Counted from the stretch's first letter, positions 11,593 through 23,149 are shown. The stretch: 64,000 bases of DNA from Spongilla lacustris (GCA_949361645.1 OX442415.1:12008533-12072532); one strand, 5' to 3'. Numbers and translations are program-made. The notes: generated by a model from the sequence alone, not told the origin.

Positions 11593-13067
11593 TCAATATA
11601 CCTTTGAAATTAAAGATGTAGGATTGATGAGAGACAGGGAGGATGGAGGAGGAACATGAGTAGTGAGAGACGATGGAGGAGGAACAGGAGTGGAGAAAGG
11701 AGGAGGGAGAAGGAACATGAGTGGAGCGGAAGAAGGGAGGAGGAACAGGAGTGGAGTGGGAGGAGGGAGGAGGAACAGGAGTGGAGAGGGAGGAGGAACA
11801 GGAGTGGAGAGGGAGGAGGAACAGGAGTGGAGAGGGAGGAGGAACAGGAGTGGAGAGGGAGGAGGAACAGGAGTGGAGAGGGAGGAGGAAGGAGGAACAG
11901 GAGTGGAGAGGGAGGAGGGAGGAGGAACATGAGTAGAGAGGATGGAGGAGCAACATGCAGGAGTGGAGCGGGAGAAAGGAGGAGGAACAGGAGTGGAGAA
12001 GGAACTGACATGAGTGGAGAGGTAGGATGGAAAAGGAACAGGAGTGGAGAGAGAGGAGGGAGGAGGAACAGGAGTGGAGAGGGAGTAGGGAGGAGGAACA
12101 GGAGTGGAGAGGGAGGAGGGAGGAGGAACAGGAGTGGAGAGGGAGGAGGGAGGAGGAACAGGAGTGGAGAGGGAGGAGGGAGGAGGAACAGGAGTGGAGA
12201 GGGAGGAGGGAGGAGGAACAGGAGTGGAGAGGGAGGAGGGAGGAGGAACAGGAGTGGAGAGGGAGGAGGGAGGAAGAACAGGAGTGGAAAGGGAGGAGGG
12301 AGGAGGAACAGGAGTGGAGTATAGAGTAAATGGGGTGGAAATAGTGGATGTAGGTAAGGAAACAGAGAGAGGTGACTTTGCTGTGGAAATGGTGAATGGA
12401 GTAGGTATAGGATGGTTTACTGCACATGTTTTAGAGTCTTCTGTGACCAGTCCATGATTCTGAACCACTATTTGGTTTTCACAATCAGGTGTAGTGACCT
12501 GTCTATTTTGGATAACTGTTTGGTTGTAAGCTGTGGCAACCTGTTCACTCATGAAGGGTATTGGGGTTTCCGCTGTGCATGGTTAAGCCTCCATGTTTGA
12601 GCACGTTTGCTTTTTCTTTTTGGGGTGTCCGTAATAATGTATGGCCTGTTTTGGATCATTGTTACATTTTCAGTTGCAAGTACTGTCTGGTTGTCCGCTC
12701 TCATGACGTGGATTCTTGAACACTGATTGTTTATCTTCAGTGTTTACTGCCTTGTTTTCAGCTGTGGTCACCTGCCTCTTGGAGCTACTTATATCGTTAC
12801 GTACATTTCGGATTTTTGTATGGTTTTTCATAACAATAACTGTTTCCTGACTTGTTGGTCCCTTGCGGTATTGGAATTCGCGCGGCCAGTGTGCGCCTTT
12901 GAGAGCATGAGGTTTTCATGCCTTCCAGGCGGATGGTTACAGCGTTCACACAGTACTGTTCCGCTGGGCGAAGAGAAGCCAGAACAGGTGCAGAGGGAAC
13001 AAGCTCCACAACGTACACCTCTGACGTCAACGTTATTTGTACATGTAGTGATCGATAGCGCAGCCAT
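11593..13067 (-). pseudogene. Gene A: decayed paralogue of gene B (Cys/His finger plus Pro/Ser repeats)
   Basis: It starts at ATG 13067 (MAALSITTCTNN), with the finger GACSLCTCSGF...LCERCNHPP...H that is also at the start of gene B at 48109. The finger frame stops near 12828. Related NQTV and AENKAVN repeats then continue in other frames, and a frame running from ~12552 to 11593 carries NQTVIQNRQVTTPD followed by TAKSPL...STISTPF and a long STPVPPPSSL array. Gene B has the corresponding segments in the same order. No PARP domain follows; 11313 is already another element. The frameshifts plus the lost catalytic exon argue for a pseudogene, though sequencing errors in the repeat cannot be excluded. 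Confidence 0.7.
11656..12330. repeat. Minisatellite inside gene A, 24-30-bp purine-rich unit
   Basis: The plus strand repeats GGAGGAACAGGAGTGGAGAG with GGGAGGAGG spacers. The cleanest 30-bp units run from about 12050 to 12320. On the minus strand each unit encodes STPVPPPSSL. Gene B contains a single STPVP segment at the corresponding place, so this is an expansion of coding sequence. The plus-strand open frames rich in RNRSGEGGG are shadows. Confidence 0.9.
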
Positions 13068-13460
13068 TAGTAAAATTGATCGGAAAGCCCTACGTAGTAC
13101 GTTTTCTTCTATTCAACGATCGGGATAGCGATAATGCAGCGGTCCAGCTAATGTAGAGAGGTGCTTCGAGAGAAGCAATGTTAAGAACAGCGATAATAAC
13201 AAGATGTTTCCGCGTGAACTATACATGTACCGAATATTTACTATTTGTATTGTACGTTTCCACAATGCACATTTCAAGACGGTAATGATTATAAACTACA
13301 ATTATTGTGGAACACATGCACGCGGACACGGCTGTTTGCGACCGTACAAATAGACCCTTTGCATGAAAGATCGGAAGTACGATAAACGTCAGGTCCGGAG
13401 TAAAAACGTCAGCGGTTGCCTAGAGACATCGTGTCACGTTCGCGGACCTTTGCGTATAAA
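13068..13460. promoter_or_regulatory. Intergenic, probable promoter region between divergent starts
   Basis: 393 bases separate the gene A start (minus) from an ATG at 13461 (plus). A TATA-like GTATAAA lies immediately before that ATG (13454-13460). No other motif is convincing. Confidence 0.35.
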
Positions 13461-13573
13461 ATGGCAACGCTCCGAGTCATTTCTTCCCGCTCGGACAGTG
13501 ATCCTTCGGCCGATCCAGTTCCTGGTCAAACTATGCTGCCAACAGTAAGCTTGACAGAGTCTGACATACCCGG
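13461..13573 (+). CDS. Truncated first exon, unknown gene (SLTESDIPG)
   Basis: ATG 13461 follows a TATA-like box. The frame encodes about 37 residues ending LTESDIPG, exactly at CCGG (13570-13573), where a Ginger-type terminus begins. The LTE.DIPG ending resembles, from memory, the start of sponge and cnidarian proteins that continue into a SAP-like segment; I am not certain. The continuation is absent from this window, so the exon is broken by the transposon. Confidence 0.35.
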
Positions 13574-15113
13574 TGTCACGGCACAGTTTATCCCGCGGTA
13601 TATTTTATCCGCCCGGATAATTCATGCTAGGATATTTTATCCGGCCGGATAATATGCCCTAGTACGTTTTATCCTACCCTAGTACATATTATCCTACCAT
13701 AGGATAAACTGTGCTAGTTAAAATTATCCTAGGATGCTTTACCCTACCACTATTTACTACAGAATTTGCCTACCCTACATGATATAATAGCCTGTTCTAT
13801 TCCAATCTTTGATGTAGTTACTGTGAATGAACGATAATCCAAGTATTCGACACTTCTCTTGTTACCATGCACTGCAAGTAGGTTGAAATAGTATGGAATC
13901 TGTATGATAAGCATCAACTGTCTCTATTGAATTTCCATGGGCTTGTGATGACAGCAACTTTCCATTGTAACACCACCATCAAAACATCAGTCTCTGGTAT
14001 CATATAACCACTGACAGAAATCAGATAGGGATATCAGGTAATAGATTCCACCAAGAACATATACGAACTTCGGTGATAGATTGCAGGCTTTCATCCAAAT
14101 GTTCATAAGGGCAGTGGCCTTAAGTCCATTAAGGATGGAGAATAACTTCTGTCTGAACTTGTCACACTCAGAGTTGAGGCATTCATTAACAACTACAAAA
14201 TCTCCGTTGCACACCTCTCTCAGTGAATCTTCTCCATAAAATTTTCTGAAATCAATCCAAACTGAAACTGTTGTATCTTTGCTGAGTGCAAATTCATCAT
14301 GATGCAACCCAAGTGATTTCCACTGTTGATAACATGAAATGTGCTGAAATTATTTATCTAGCAACAAACACGTACATGCCTGTACATTGAAACTTACTTC
14401 AAACTCTTCATCTTCTTTGTTCAGTCCTTTCCACCAGTACGTTTGTCCGATCTGTAACAACATAAGAAACACAGAAGTACATGAGCTAATTAATTTATGT
14501 ATACTGTACATGTAAACGCAAACACAAACGCCGTCAATACACTGCATGAGTACCTTAACAATGTACACGTAAAATTTGGGGCGATGTTTGTACAAGACAA
14601 TTTTTTGGCTACAGCAGCTTACAGAAATAAAACAAGAGCTAGATATCCAGATACATGTATAACTCCCTATATTACTACGCGTGGCATTCACTAACTCAGT
14701 CACATACCTTCGCTCGCGTTTTGTCCCTGCCGTAGTGGCAGCCATCAACACCATCATGGCAGGCACGAATAATCTTTGTTCTTTCCTTTTCGTTAGCAAT
14801 CACCCTTTTGAGACATATCTGAGCCATCGTATCAGTTGTTCGGTAGTACAGCACTCGTTCTTTTAGAACAAACAGAGCAGCTTGCTGGTGTATTCCACGT
14901 TTCTCATTTTCTGTAACTTCAAGTGGATACACACGTGAATACCCAAGGTTACTCTCTTCACAAGATGCGAGATAATCCACCAACACGCTGTACCGCTTTT
15001 TGTCGATATGCGTACTATACACATCAGTTTTACGCCTAAAAAAATAAATAAAATCATCACGTGTTATGGCGGATAAAGTTTCCTAGGGTAGGTTAAAATA
15101 TACTATCCTCGTA
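13574..15113 (-). mobile_element. Ginger1-type fragment (third Ginger element, CCGG flank)
   Basis: The left end is TGTCACGGCACAG preceded by CCGG, the target sequence reported for Ginger1. The first 180 bases contain iterated GGATAA/TTATCC blocks with CCTACCCTAG, and the right side (15065-15113) has the complementary set. The sequence then meets gypsy integrase without a CCGG on that side, so the right junction is not a clean insertion end. It contains a partial minus-strand transposase. Confidence 0.6.
13987..15035 (-). pseudogene. Partial Ginger/KRBA2-like transposase (integrase N-terminus) plus unknown exon
   Basis: The first visible exon, 15035-14708, lies between a TTTAG acceptor and a GTATGT donor. 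It encodes a YP motif (VYPLEVT), LYYRT, and IIRACHDG...GCHYGRDKT, the first half of the H2C2 zinc-binding domain of gypsy-like integrases. The next exon, 14451-14398, encodes TYWWKGLN and fits the following YYWKGM segment of this family. A third exon beginning near 14330 runs to a stop at 13987 and encodes ~115 residues I do not recognise (includes CNLSPKFVYVLGG). The DDE core is absent. It is either an internally deleted copy or a splice onto a foreign exon. Confidence 0.6.
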
Positions 15114-16597
15114 CGTGACTTTCTGATCTCCAAAAGCTTGCATATTTCTTCAATCAATTCTAATTCAAACTGTCGGCCCTGGTCAGAGTGCAATTGTTCT
15201 GGGGGAGAATACCGGCAAAACAATTATCAACTAATTTCCTAGCAACTGTTGTAGCTTCTTGATTCCTGATTGGAAATGCTTCTAGCCATCTTGTGAAGTG
15301 GTCTACAGCTGCCAACACATACTTATTTCTTTCCTTTGTCACTGGTAAAGGACCTAAAATGTCAATACTCACCAACTGCATAAGGTATCCAGACTGGATG
15401 GACTGCAAATAAGCTTTCCTTTTGGGAACAGTCATTTCTCTGGTGGCACAGGTCAAACAGGATTTCCCAGAACACCAGTTTCTCACTGCTTCTGTACATC
15501 CTGGCTAGTAGAAACGCTCTTTTAGGCGAGACAACGCCTTCTCTTCCCCAAGGTGTCCCCCAACAGCACCTTCATGGAGATCACGTATAGCACTAGCCTG
15601 AAGTTTAGAGGGCAACACAAGTTGGAGTCCATCATCTCCATCGTCAATCCGTTTCCACAGCACGCTCTTTTTGATACACAGAATTAAGTTGACACTTCTG
15701 GAGGAGAAGACGACTTTCCCTACTCCAAATTTTGGGGACATCTGAAGGAGGTATTTGACCATGCCGCATCGCCTGGTATACTGGGTTGATTGAAGCATCC
15801 TTCATTTGTAGTCTCTGCATTTCTTCTAAAGAATAGGATTGGAAGGGAAAGGCTGGCAATACACTCACAGATGCACTAAATTCAACCTCCTTTCCTTGGT
15901 CAACACGACCACATTGTCTGCATGGGATTCTGGAAAGGGCATCTGCATTGCAATGTTGGGTACCTTGACGATGAATGACTACAAAGTCAAATTTTTGTAG
16001 CCTTTCCAACCAGCGGGCTAGCTGCGGCAGTGCCCTTCAGGTTCCATAAAATTTTGGAACCAAACTAAAGATCAATGGTCGGTCCTTAGAGTAAACTGTC
16101 TACCCAGTAGTTATGGCCTAAAATGGTGGGTAAACTCCACCACTGCCAGCAGTTCTCTACGAGTTACACAATATCTGTGTTCCTGCTTGCTAAGCAAACG
16201 GCTAGCATATGCTATTACACGTTCAGACCCATCTTCAGACGGTTGTGATAGCACTGCCCCTATCCCTATATCACTTGCATCAGTGTCTAAAGCAAAAGAT
16301 TTTGAATAGTCAGGGTATGCCAGGACTGGAGAGGAAACAAGACATCTGCAAAGCTCATCAAAGGCACACTGACACAACTCACTCTAGTGGAATACATTGT
16401 TTTTTTTCTGTTAGGCATTGCAATGGTTTAGCAATAGAGGAAAATTTTGTAAATAAACCTCCTATAGTAATTGGCCAGGCCTAGAAAGCATTGAATTTCT
16501 TGCTTACATGTTGGAGTTGGCCAATTACATATTGCCTCTACTTTAGTTGGGTCTGTAGAAATCCCTTCTGCTGAAACCATATGTCCAAGATACTGGA
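15114..16597 (-). pseudogene. Ty3/gypsy pol, 3' segment: RT end, RNase H, integrase
   Basis: Read on minus from 16597: YLGHMVSAEGI (end of RT), FALDTDASDIGIGAVLSQ and YASRLLSKQEHRYC (RNase H, 16377-16111), HRQGTQHCNADALSR (~16009-15930). Then come IRDLHEGAVGGHLG (integrase zinc-binding domain, ~15600) and LMQLVSIDILGPLPV, HFTRWLEAF, QLHSDQGRQFE (integrase core to ~15120). Domains are in normal order but spread over several frames with stops at ~16380, ~15644 and ~15490, so it is inactive. It breaks off at ~15113 before the catalytic Glu region. It continues the RT fragment at 21095, across the 16604-21088 insertion. Confidence 0.85.
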
Positions 16598-17536
16598 CCA
16601 TGTCCAGAAATTGTGGACATTGATGCATAACTCGGCGTACGATTGTGATAAAAAAAATCTAATTGCACCATTAAACTCACTAGGTACTTTAGAGATTAAT
16701 CACGTTATTAAAACTGCTAATTAATTTATTAAAAAATATTATTGTTATTGTCTTTTAATAAATGCATTGTATGTCTGCATGGCAGGGAAGTTAGGAATAG
16801 GCATCGCTGTTACATAAAATCCTTCCAAACTAAAGCTATCGTCGATTTTAGTGATCTAAATATACGCATGCGCAACTCAAAACATTTAGTTGTACTCGTG
16901 CCCCTGCCATTGGATGCATTCTGGACGTCACGTGATCTGTTATTTAACCATTTTGATCCATTGTATATTGGTAGTTGGGCGTAGCCTTTTGGCGGAGGGT
17001 CGGGTATACCAAGATTTGTACCCATCTGATACTATTGTGGATATAGTAGCTCTACACTCGCTATCAATCTAATTCTTGGTATACGCTAGTCTCGCTAACC
17101 AGACGTACAACATCGAACTTCAACTGGATAGGCTTGAAACCCCCATAACGCGAAGGTCGAGCTAATAGAACCGCTGCTGCGGAGTAGCTACTACATATAG
17201 GTGTGACTACGAGACTCGCTCGTTAAGATGCATGGGCAATTCCGTCCCTATATATATAAAACATCGCTCTGGCGTTGACCACGACGACTGACTTGTTTTT
17301 GATAACATGCTAGAAGTTCTAGATCTCGTGGAGGAGTATTAAGGATATTGCCTTCCACTAGCTAAAGAATTAACATATGCATGGTGGCGGATATTCACAG
17401 CTGGACTCTCCACTGTGTCCTGGCCCTCTTATACTGTATATCGTCGATTAATGACTGCATATGGATCAATTGGCAGGCAAGGTCACTTCATAGCAGTCTC
17501 GTTCCCAGACCCAATATCTGCTACGAGGTTAAGTCC

Positions 17537-17862
17537 TTAGCCTCGTCCCCAGGCCCTGTTTTATTAAAGTTACGGGGGGAAAAACAGGCACTGCCAGGGT
17601 CGAAGCGCGCATGCGCTAGTTTGTCCCAGAATCTTGAGTTCCGAGAAGCGGTAGCTTATTCTTTAACGAACGAAATCCGGCGAGCAGCATACGCCATCGC
17701 GAAATCAGACGAGTATACGGAATGGTTTCCAAAAGGAAATTACGGTTACCCCAGGTATTCTGGGACAAACTAGCGCATGCGCGCTTCGACCCTGGCAGTG
17801 TCTACCAGGCCCTGTTTTTCCCCCCCGTAACTTTAATAAAACAGGGCCTGGGGACGAGGCTA
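17537..17862. mobile_element. hAT-like MITE, 326 bp, TSD TTAAGTCC
   Basis: The arms are inverted copies of about 100 bases starting TAGCCTCGTCCCCAGG. They share CCCTGTTTTATTAAAG, the GGGGGGAAAAACAG run, CACTGCCAGGGTCGAAG and GCGCATGCGC. The 8 bases TTAAGTCC occur at 17529-17536 and 17863-17870. An 8-bp duplication is typical of hAT elements. Open frames across it are not genes. Confidence 0.85.
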
Positions 17863-18049
17863 TTAAGTCCTGTACTTATTTCTATCCAGCTCCGCCAGAA
17901 TTTTGGCTAGGGTATACAAGAAGGATGAACAGTCGTAAACGTATTTGGCAGTTGGCCTGAGATGTGTGTGTTAGTTATGCCGTGTGTGTTTGTTATGCCG
18001 TGTGTTCTACTTTTTGATGATTGAGTGGCTGGAAGGAAATGCACACGCA

Positions 18050-18540
18050 CCCACACCCAAATGCAAATACAAACATGCACCATGCACGCAAATACACACA
18101 CACACATGTACATGCAAATACACACACACATGTACATGCAAATACACACACACACATGTACATGCAAATACACACACACATGTACATGCAAATACACACA
18201 CGCACACACACACACATGTACATGCAAATACACACACGCACACACACACATGTACATGCAAATACACACATGCACACACACATGTACATGCAAATACACA
18301 CACGCACACACACATACACACACATACACACACATGTACATGCAAATAGACACACGCACACACACATACACACACATACACACACATGTACATGCAAATA
18401 CACACACACACATACACACACACATACACACACATGTACATGCAAATACACACACACACATACACACACATGTACATGCAAATACACACACACATACACA
18501 CACATGTACATGCAAATACACACACATACACACACATGAC
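18050..18540. repeat. CA-rich minisatellite with TGTACATGCAAATA core
   Basis: Runs of (CA)n are separated by ACATGTACATGCAAATAC, about a dozen times, with spacings of ~24-60 bp. Long open frames in every direction (HTHTH..., CVCVC...) come from the dinucleotide and are not proteins. Alternating purine-pyrimidine sequence of this kind can adopt Z-DNA. Confidence 0.95.
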
Positions 18541-19429
18541 ACAGGACTTGCATGGGCATGCAGTTGAAGAAAAGATCACATACATGCACCTGTCTATCTA
18601 ATTTACTCCTACAAATACTAAAGCAATGGCACAAAAAAGGATGCCATGATGCATCAGTGAACAGATCGATGGCCGATGGCATGAAGGCTGGTGATCATGA
18701 CTCATACACAATGGCAAGGATGCTAGATAGAACCTACAAGTATGTGAGGGCCATGCATGTGAAACGTTTACATAACAGCCATAACTAATGACCACATGCC
18801 ACCACCCTAATTAAATAGGTGACCACAAAGACTTTGAGTCTCTGCTAGTACATGTACATGTAATACCTTCTTGAACTTTCCACATTTATCACAATCACAC
18901 ACACACATACACAACCAATACATAACCAAATAAATATAAATGCCACACCACAACTGTTACATCACCTATTACATACATCTGCAGAGCCATGTACATATAG
19001 CTAGACCACATAAAGCCTTCCATTTGAGTTGTTGCTGAAGTGTTTTCACCAGGTGCATGTTGGAAGGGTGGCTGGCACAGTCCATGAGATGCAAAACTTT
19101 GTGTCCAGTCCCTGGTCCATACCAGGTGGTCATGTAGGTAAGCCTCCTCTCCTGGCAGACAACTGGTGTCTGTGCTATGTGTACAACCAAACCAAGGAGT
19201 TTTTCTAACCAAACTAATAAAGGTGGACACCACAGGATGTGACAATTGTAGCCGATTTAAACAATTATGCATGTAACACATAGATCTATCTCCTTCTAAC
19301 TGTACACCAAGGCATCAGAAACCTTTAAACTTAATTTGATTCATATCCCAGTGGCTGCCTCTGGGGTGTGCTATCAAATTCCTCATCTCTAGGGAGAAGG
19401 GCCTACAAGTATTATCTTTTCCCAACTGT
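18541..19429. other. No recognisable gene
   Basis: Unique-looking sequence with short open frames on both strands, none with family motifs. Interior of the 16604-21088 element. Confidence 0.4.
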
Positions 19430-19915
19430 TCCACGAGGATATCTCCCATTCACCTTCACAAGGCACTCTCTCCTCTGCCTCCACAAGGCTATCTCACAAG
19501 GCTACTTCCCTCCACCTTCACAAAACAACCTCCCTCCACCTTCACAAGGCACTCTCTCCTCTGCCTCCACAAGGCTATCTCACAAGGCTACTTCCCTCCA
19601 CCTTCACAAAACAACCTCCCTCCACCTTCACAAAACCACCTTCACAAGGCTACCTCCCTCCATCTTCAGAAGGCTACCTTCCTCCACCCTCACAAGGCTA
19701 CCTCCCTCCACCCTCACAAGGCTACCTCCCTCCACCTTCACAAGGCTACCTCCCTCCACCTTCACAAGGCTACCTCCTTCCACCCTCACAAAGCTACCTC
19801 CCTTCACCCTCACAAGGCTACCTTCCTCCACCCTCACAAGGCTACCTCCCTCCACCTACATACATGTGGCTACCTCCCTCCACCTTCACAAGGCTGTCAC
19901 CTTTTCCACCTTCTC
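19430..19915. repeat. Minisatellite, 24-bp unit CTACCTCCCTCCACCTTCACAAGG
   Basis: About 18 imperfect units. The left part (19440-19630) is a longer-period mixture with CTCTCTCCTCTGCCTCC, itself duplicated ~110 bp apart (19446 and 19545). The right part is regular at 24 bp. Because 24 is a multiple of three, both strands stay open (LPPSTFTR / GSLVRVEG); I do not call these genes. Confidence 0.9.
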
Positions 19916-20135
19916 ATATGGGATATAGTAAAAAAGTAGGTTGCATTTCCCAATAAATTTCAATTGCCGCATGTATTCCTCACGTGATTTATCCTTATAA
20001 GGTTCGTCTCTGTGGAACGGGGTTTTATGCTGTATTGGTAGTTTTCATTCTGCAGAGTTGAAAAATATATATAGACACGCGCAGATACATAAGTACAATT
20101 TGCAAAAAAAAAGGAACAAAACCTACAAAAAAAAT

Positions 20136-20262
20136 ATGGCGTCAGGTTTGCAAGTAAGAGCATGCCCATCTTTACAAATGAAGGTAGAACAGGTGCAAAA
20201 GAGTGGCTTTGCTATAGGAATCATATCCACGAACTCCTTTTGTGGTAGAATTAGCGATATAG
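20136..20262 (+). CDS. Possible orphan first exon
   Basis: ATG 20136 opens a frame (MASGLQVRACPS...FCGRISDI) reaching a strong donor, ATAG|GTGAGT, after 20262. A purine-rich leader precedes it. I recognise no family and find no second exon before the element ends at 21088. It might be what remains of this element's own gene. Confidence 0.25.
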
Positions 20263-21088
20263 GTGAGTAAGCCGGAATCGAATCGCTTAAAACCAACGCA
20301 ACCAAAACAAGCCGTTCTAGAATCCATGTACATGTACATATAGGTAGCTAAAACACTCCGAACATGCATGATCGCGCCTTACAGGGCTTAAAACGAATGT
20401 CAGAGCAGCCGAGTAGGCCTATTACCAATAAAAGTACAATCGCATCTATACTGGTAGCCACCCATGCACACGCACAACAGTAGACACATGTGTAACAAGC
20501 TGTCAAGTATCGAACCATCGTTGCAAGGATTCATACCGTGGTCGGCGATTTGTGTCTTCTTGTTTGAAAACCTTCATCGCGGCAGGGCACACACGCGGCA
20601 TTTGTCAATTTATTATTGAATATTGGCATCTACAAAGACATATGAACCTTAATGATAAAAGTCATCAGGGAAGCGAGGGTAAAAGGGTCATGAACATCAT
20701 AATATGTCACACTCCGGCCCTAATGGTTGTACTAACAGCAGTTAGTCTTTCCTTTTTGATATCTAATTTGGACTTTCGTCAGGAAGCACAAATGTCTTGA
20801 AAAACCCTCATTTTAAAAATCAAAATCCATACATGTCTATGGAAATGCTGAAATTCTGCTGAGGAAGCGTCAAGAAGAGGGCTAATTTTTTTGGTTAACG
20901 ATAGAGGCATACCTTATGACCCTCTGCATCATAAAGTTCTTTTTCCTTGTCATGGGCATCTTTTCCTGAGTGACAGTGATCAAAAGAGTGTCATCCTCCA
21001 TACATTTCAATGGACGCGTGCACGGTAATGAAACGGGAAAAACGTCATAACGCGTCAGGAATTAGTAATGAAGGCATGCAATTTCTGG
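20263..21088. other. Right part of the 4.5-kb element, no gene
   Basis: No further exon with family motifs. The last 30 bases form the right terminal inverted repeat. Confidence 0.4.
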
Positions 21089-21094
21089 CCATGT

Positions 21095-23149
21095 TGACAC
21101 AGATTACACTTTGAGGGTTTTACCTTCAGTCCTGCCTCCCTAAGCCTTTTCAATACACCCACCAAATTGTACAGGTGATTCTCAAAACTGTCACCAACCA
21201 CTACAATATCACCTATGTATACCAGGCAACTGTACCACTTCAACCCACTTAACACTTTATTCATAAGACGTTGAAACGTTGCCGGCGCATTACATAACCC
21301 AAATAGCATCACCTCAAATCAGTAGAGACCATCTGGAGTTGAGAAAGCTATTTTTTTTTTGTCTTCATCGATCAGCAACCTCTACCTGCCAGTAACCATG
21401 CAGTGGCAAAGTCCAATGTTGAAAACAGCTTTGAGCCAGCAAAAAGTGTCCAATGTATCATCCACGTGGGAAAGAGAGTATGCATCTTTTCTAGTGACTG
21501 TGTTTACCTTTTGATAATCAACGCAGAACCTTGTGGACCCGTCCTTTTTCGTAACTAGGAAAATGGGAGAGGACCACAGGCTGTCTGATGGTTGAATTGC
21601 CCCCTTTGCCAACATCTACGAGCATGTGGAATCCTGCAAGTTGGAAGAAGGATGGGTAGAGAATATCCTGTGTTGATTCTGTGTTTCGAAAGGCTGGTGT
21701 GCCCTAATTAATCATTGGAAAGAGGAAATACATCACTGTACTCCAGCAGCACATAATACAATTTTTCTTTCTCAGCGGAAGAGACATGATTGCCAACCTT
21801 GCAAACCATATCCCATAGCATGTCCCTGTCCTTGGGGGATGCTTCTGAGCCGGGTGACGTGGGGGCAGGCAAGACATTTCCCATGCACATATCATGTAAC
21901 TGTTTCATTCTTGCTATTTGCACTCCTTTACCACAACTGATTCTTCTCTTGGATTGAGTAGGCATACAGGCACAGCCTGGCAAGTAGGACACACCACAGA
22001 ACGAGCCACCATAACTCCATACCTACCTGTTGTACTACCTTCAACAATCCAAGTTCCTTCCTGCTGGTTGTATCTTCTAGTGCAGCCAAAACCTCCATCT
22101 CACTGGCAGGCGGAATTGTAACCTTTTGTGTCAAGATTAGCCCAACTGCAATGTTTTTTTCTGTCTTTGAACTGCCTTGTGGGAGGAGTTTTAGTGACAG
22201 CCTTCTGGAAGGGAAGGTTAGATTTCTGTGACCACAATCAATAACACAGTGATTGGACTTGACAAAGTCTAGTCCAAGTATTGCTTCCACCAGAATGTCA
22301 TCAGTAACTACAAATGGTAAATTGAACATGTTACCTCCTAGGGACAATGGTAAACCTGTACTGACAGTGCACTACCATTCACACCAACAAGTGTCTGGCC
22401 CGTCCATTTTTCTATAGGTGGTAAAACTCTGCAGTACCCAGCTACTCTTTGCCATACGTTCACACTGAGAAGAGAAACTGCAGCACCTGTATCAATCAGA
22501 CATTCTACAGGGGTAGAACAAATGGAAGCGCATATATGATAACTCATCCCAAGGGTCACTGCAAGGGTGGGTATAGCCAATTTATCACTGCGGGCCTCTA
22601 TATGTCTGCCCTCATATGGCTGGCCCTGGGGTTGGAGTTTTCCTGCTGCTGCTTGACAGGTGGGTCTCTACAAAACCGTGCTATGTGATCCTTTCTTCTG
22701 CAGTTCCAACAAGTCACTGTTCGGTTCCTTTTTACCTGGTTCTTTGTTGATTGCTTGGGCCCTCCCAGTCTGCAAGGACGATTTCAGTCTATGGAGCCGT
22801 TTGCTAATTGTCTGTATGATGCCCAGTAGGTCGTTTTCCTTCGAGGAGGCCACACTCGCGACTGCCTCTACCCGCTCATCATCCTCGGCTGGCTGCTGCT
22901 GAGTGATGGAAATAACATGGTGGGTGACAGCTTCCTCAACGTTTTGGGGTCGCTTCTGCTTAACCCCAAAAGCAACCTGGGGGTTTTCAATCTGTGACAG
23001 GAACTGGTTGAGGGCCAGACATTTGCGTGCTCTCTCTTCCAAGTCTGGGTAAGCCTTATCGGATAAAACCCTTAATTATTAGGTGTCACCAATAGATGCC
23101 CAGTCCTCGTCGTCCCGCTTTGCCCGCGTATGCAACTCCGCCGCGTAAA
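21095..23149 (-). pseudogene. Ty3/gypsy gag C-terminus, protease and RT fragment
   Basis: Read on minus from 23149: a gag segment (LYAAELHTRAKRDD, then YPDLEERARKCLALNQFL), a CCHC zinc knuckle (CWNCRRKDHIARFC, ~22710-22670, in a different frame from the gag around it), an aspartic protease active site (LIDTGAAVSLLS, ~22490), a linker (21992-21704), and RT: KGAIQPSDSLWSSP, GSTRFCVDYQKVN, LFGLCNAPATFQRLMN, VYIGDIVV (normally Y-DD at this place, here altered). The frame ends in KPSKCNLCQH at 21095. Multiple frame changes and the altered active site show it is dead. It is the middle of the same element as 47504-47759 and 15114-16597. Confidence 0.85.

Larger units (their letters stand above)
16604..21088. 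mobile_element. 4.5-kb DNA transposon inserted in gypsy RT (TIR CCAGAAATTG, TSD CCATGT)
   Basis: It begins CCAGAAATTG at 16604 and ends CAATTTCTGG at 21088, inverted copies. CCATGT flanks both sides (16598-16603 and 21089-21094). The gypsy RT reading stops at one side and resumes with the next motif at the other. The first ~285 bp match the repeat at 8225-8480, showing a dispersed family. No transposase is recognisable inside; it has been colonised by a MITE, a CA-rich array and a second minisatellite. Superfamily unassigned. Confidence 0.75.

Noticed and set aside
15100..16628. Two independent gypsy copies at 15-16.6 kb and 21-23 kb
   Set aside because: The two pieces carry non-overlapping, consecutive domains and meet at matched target duplications, so one split element is simpler. 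Kept only as an alternative.
17907..18682. Cys/Val and His/Thr repeat proteins
   Set aside because: Translations of a CA dinucleotide array.
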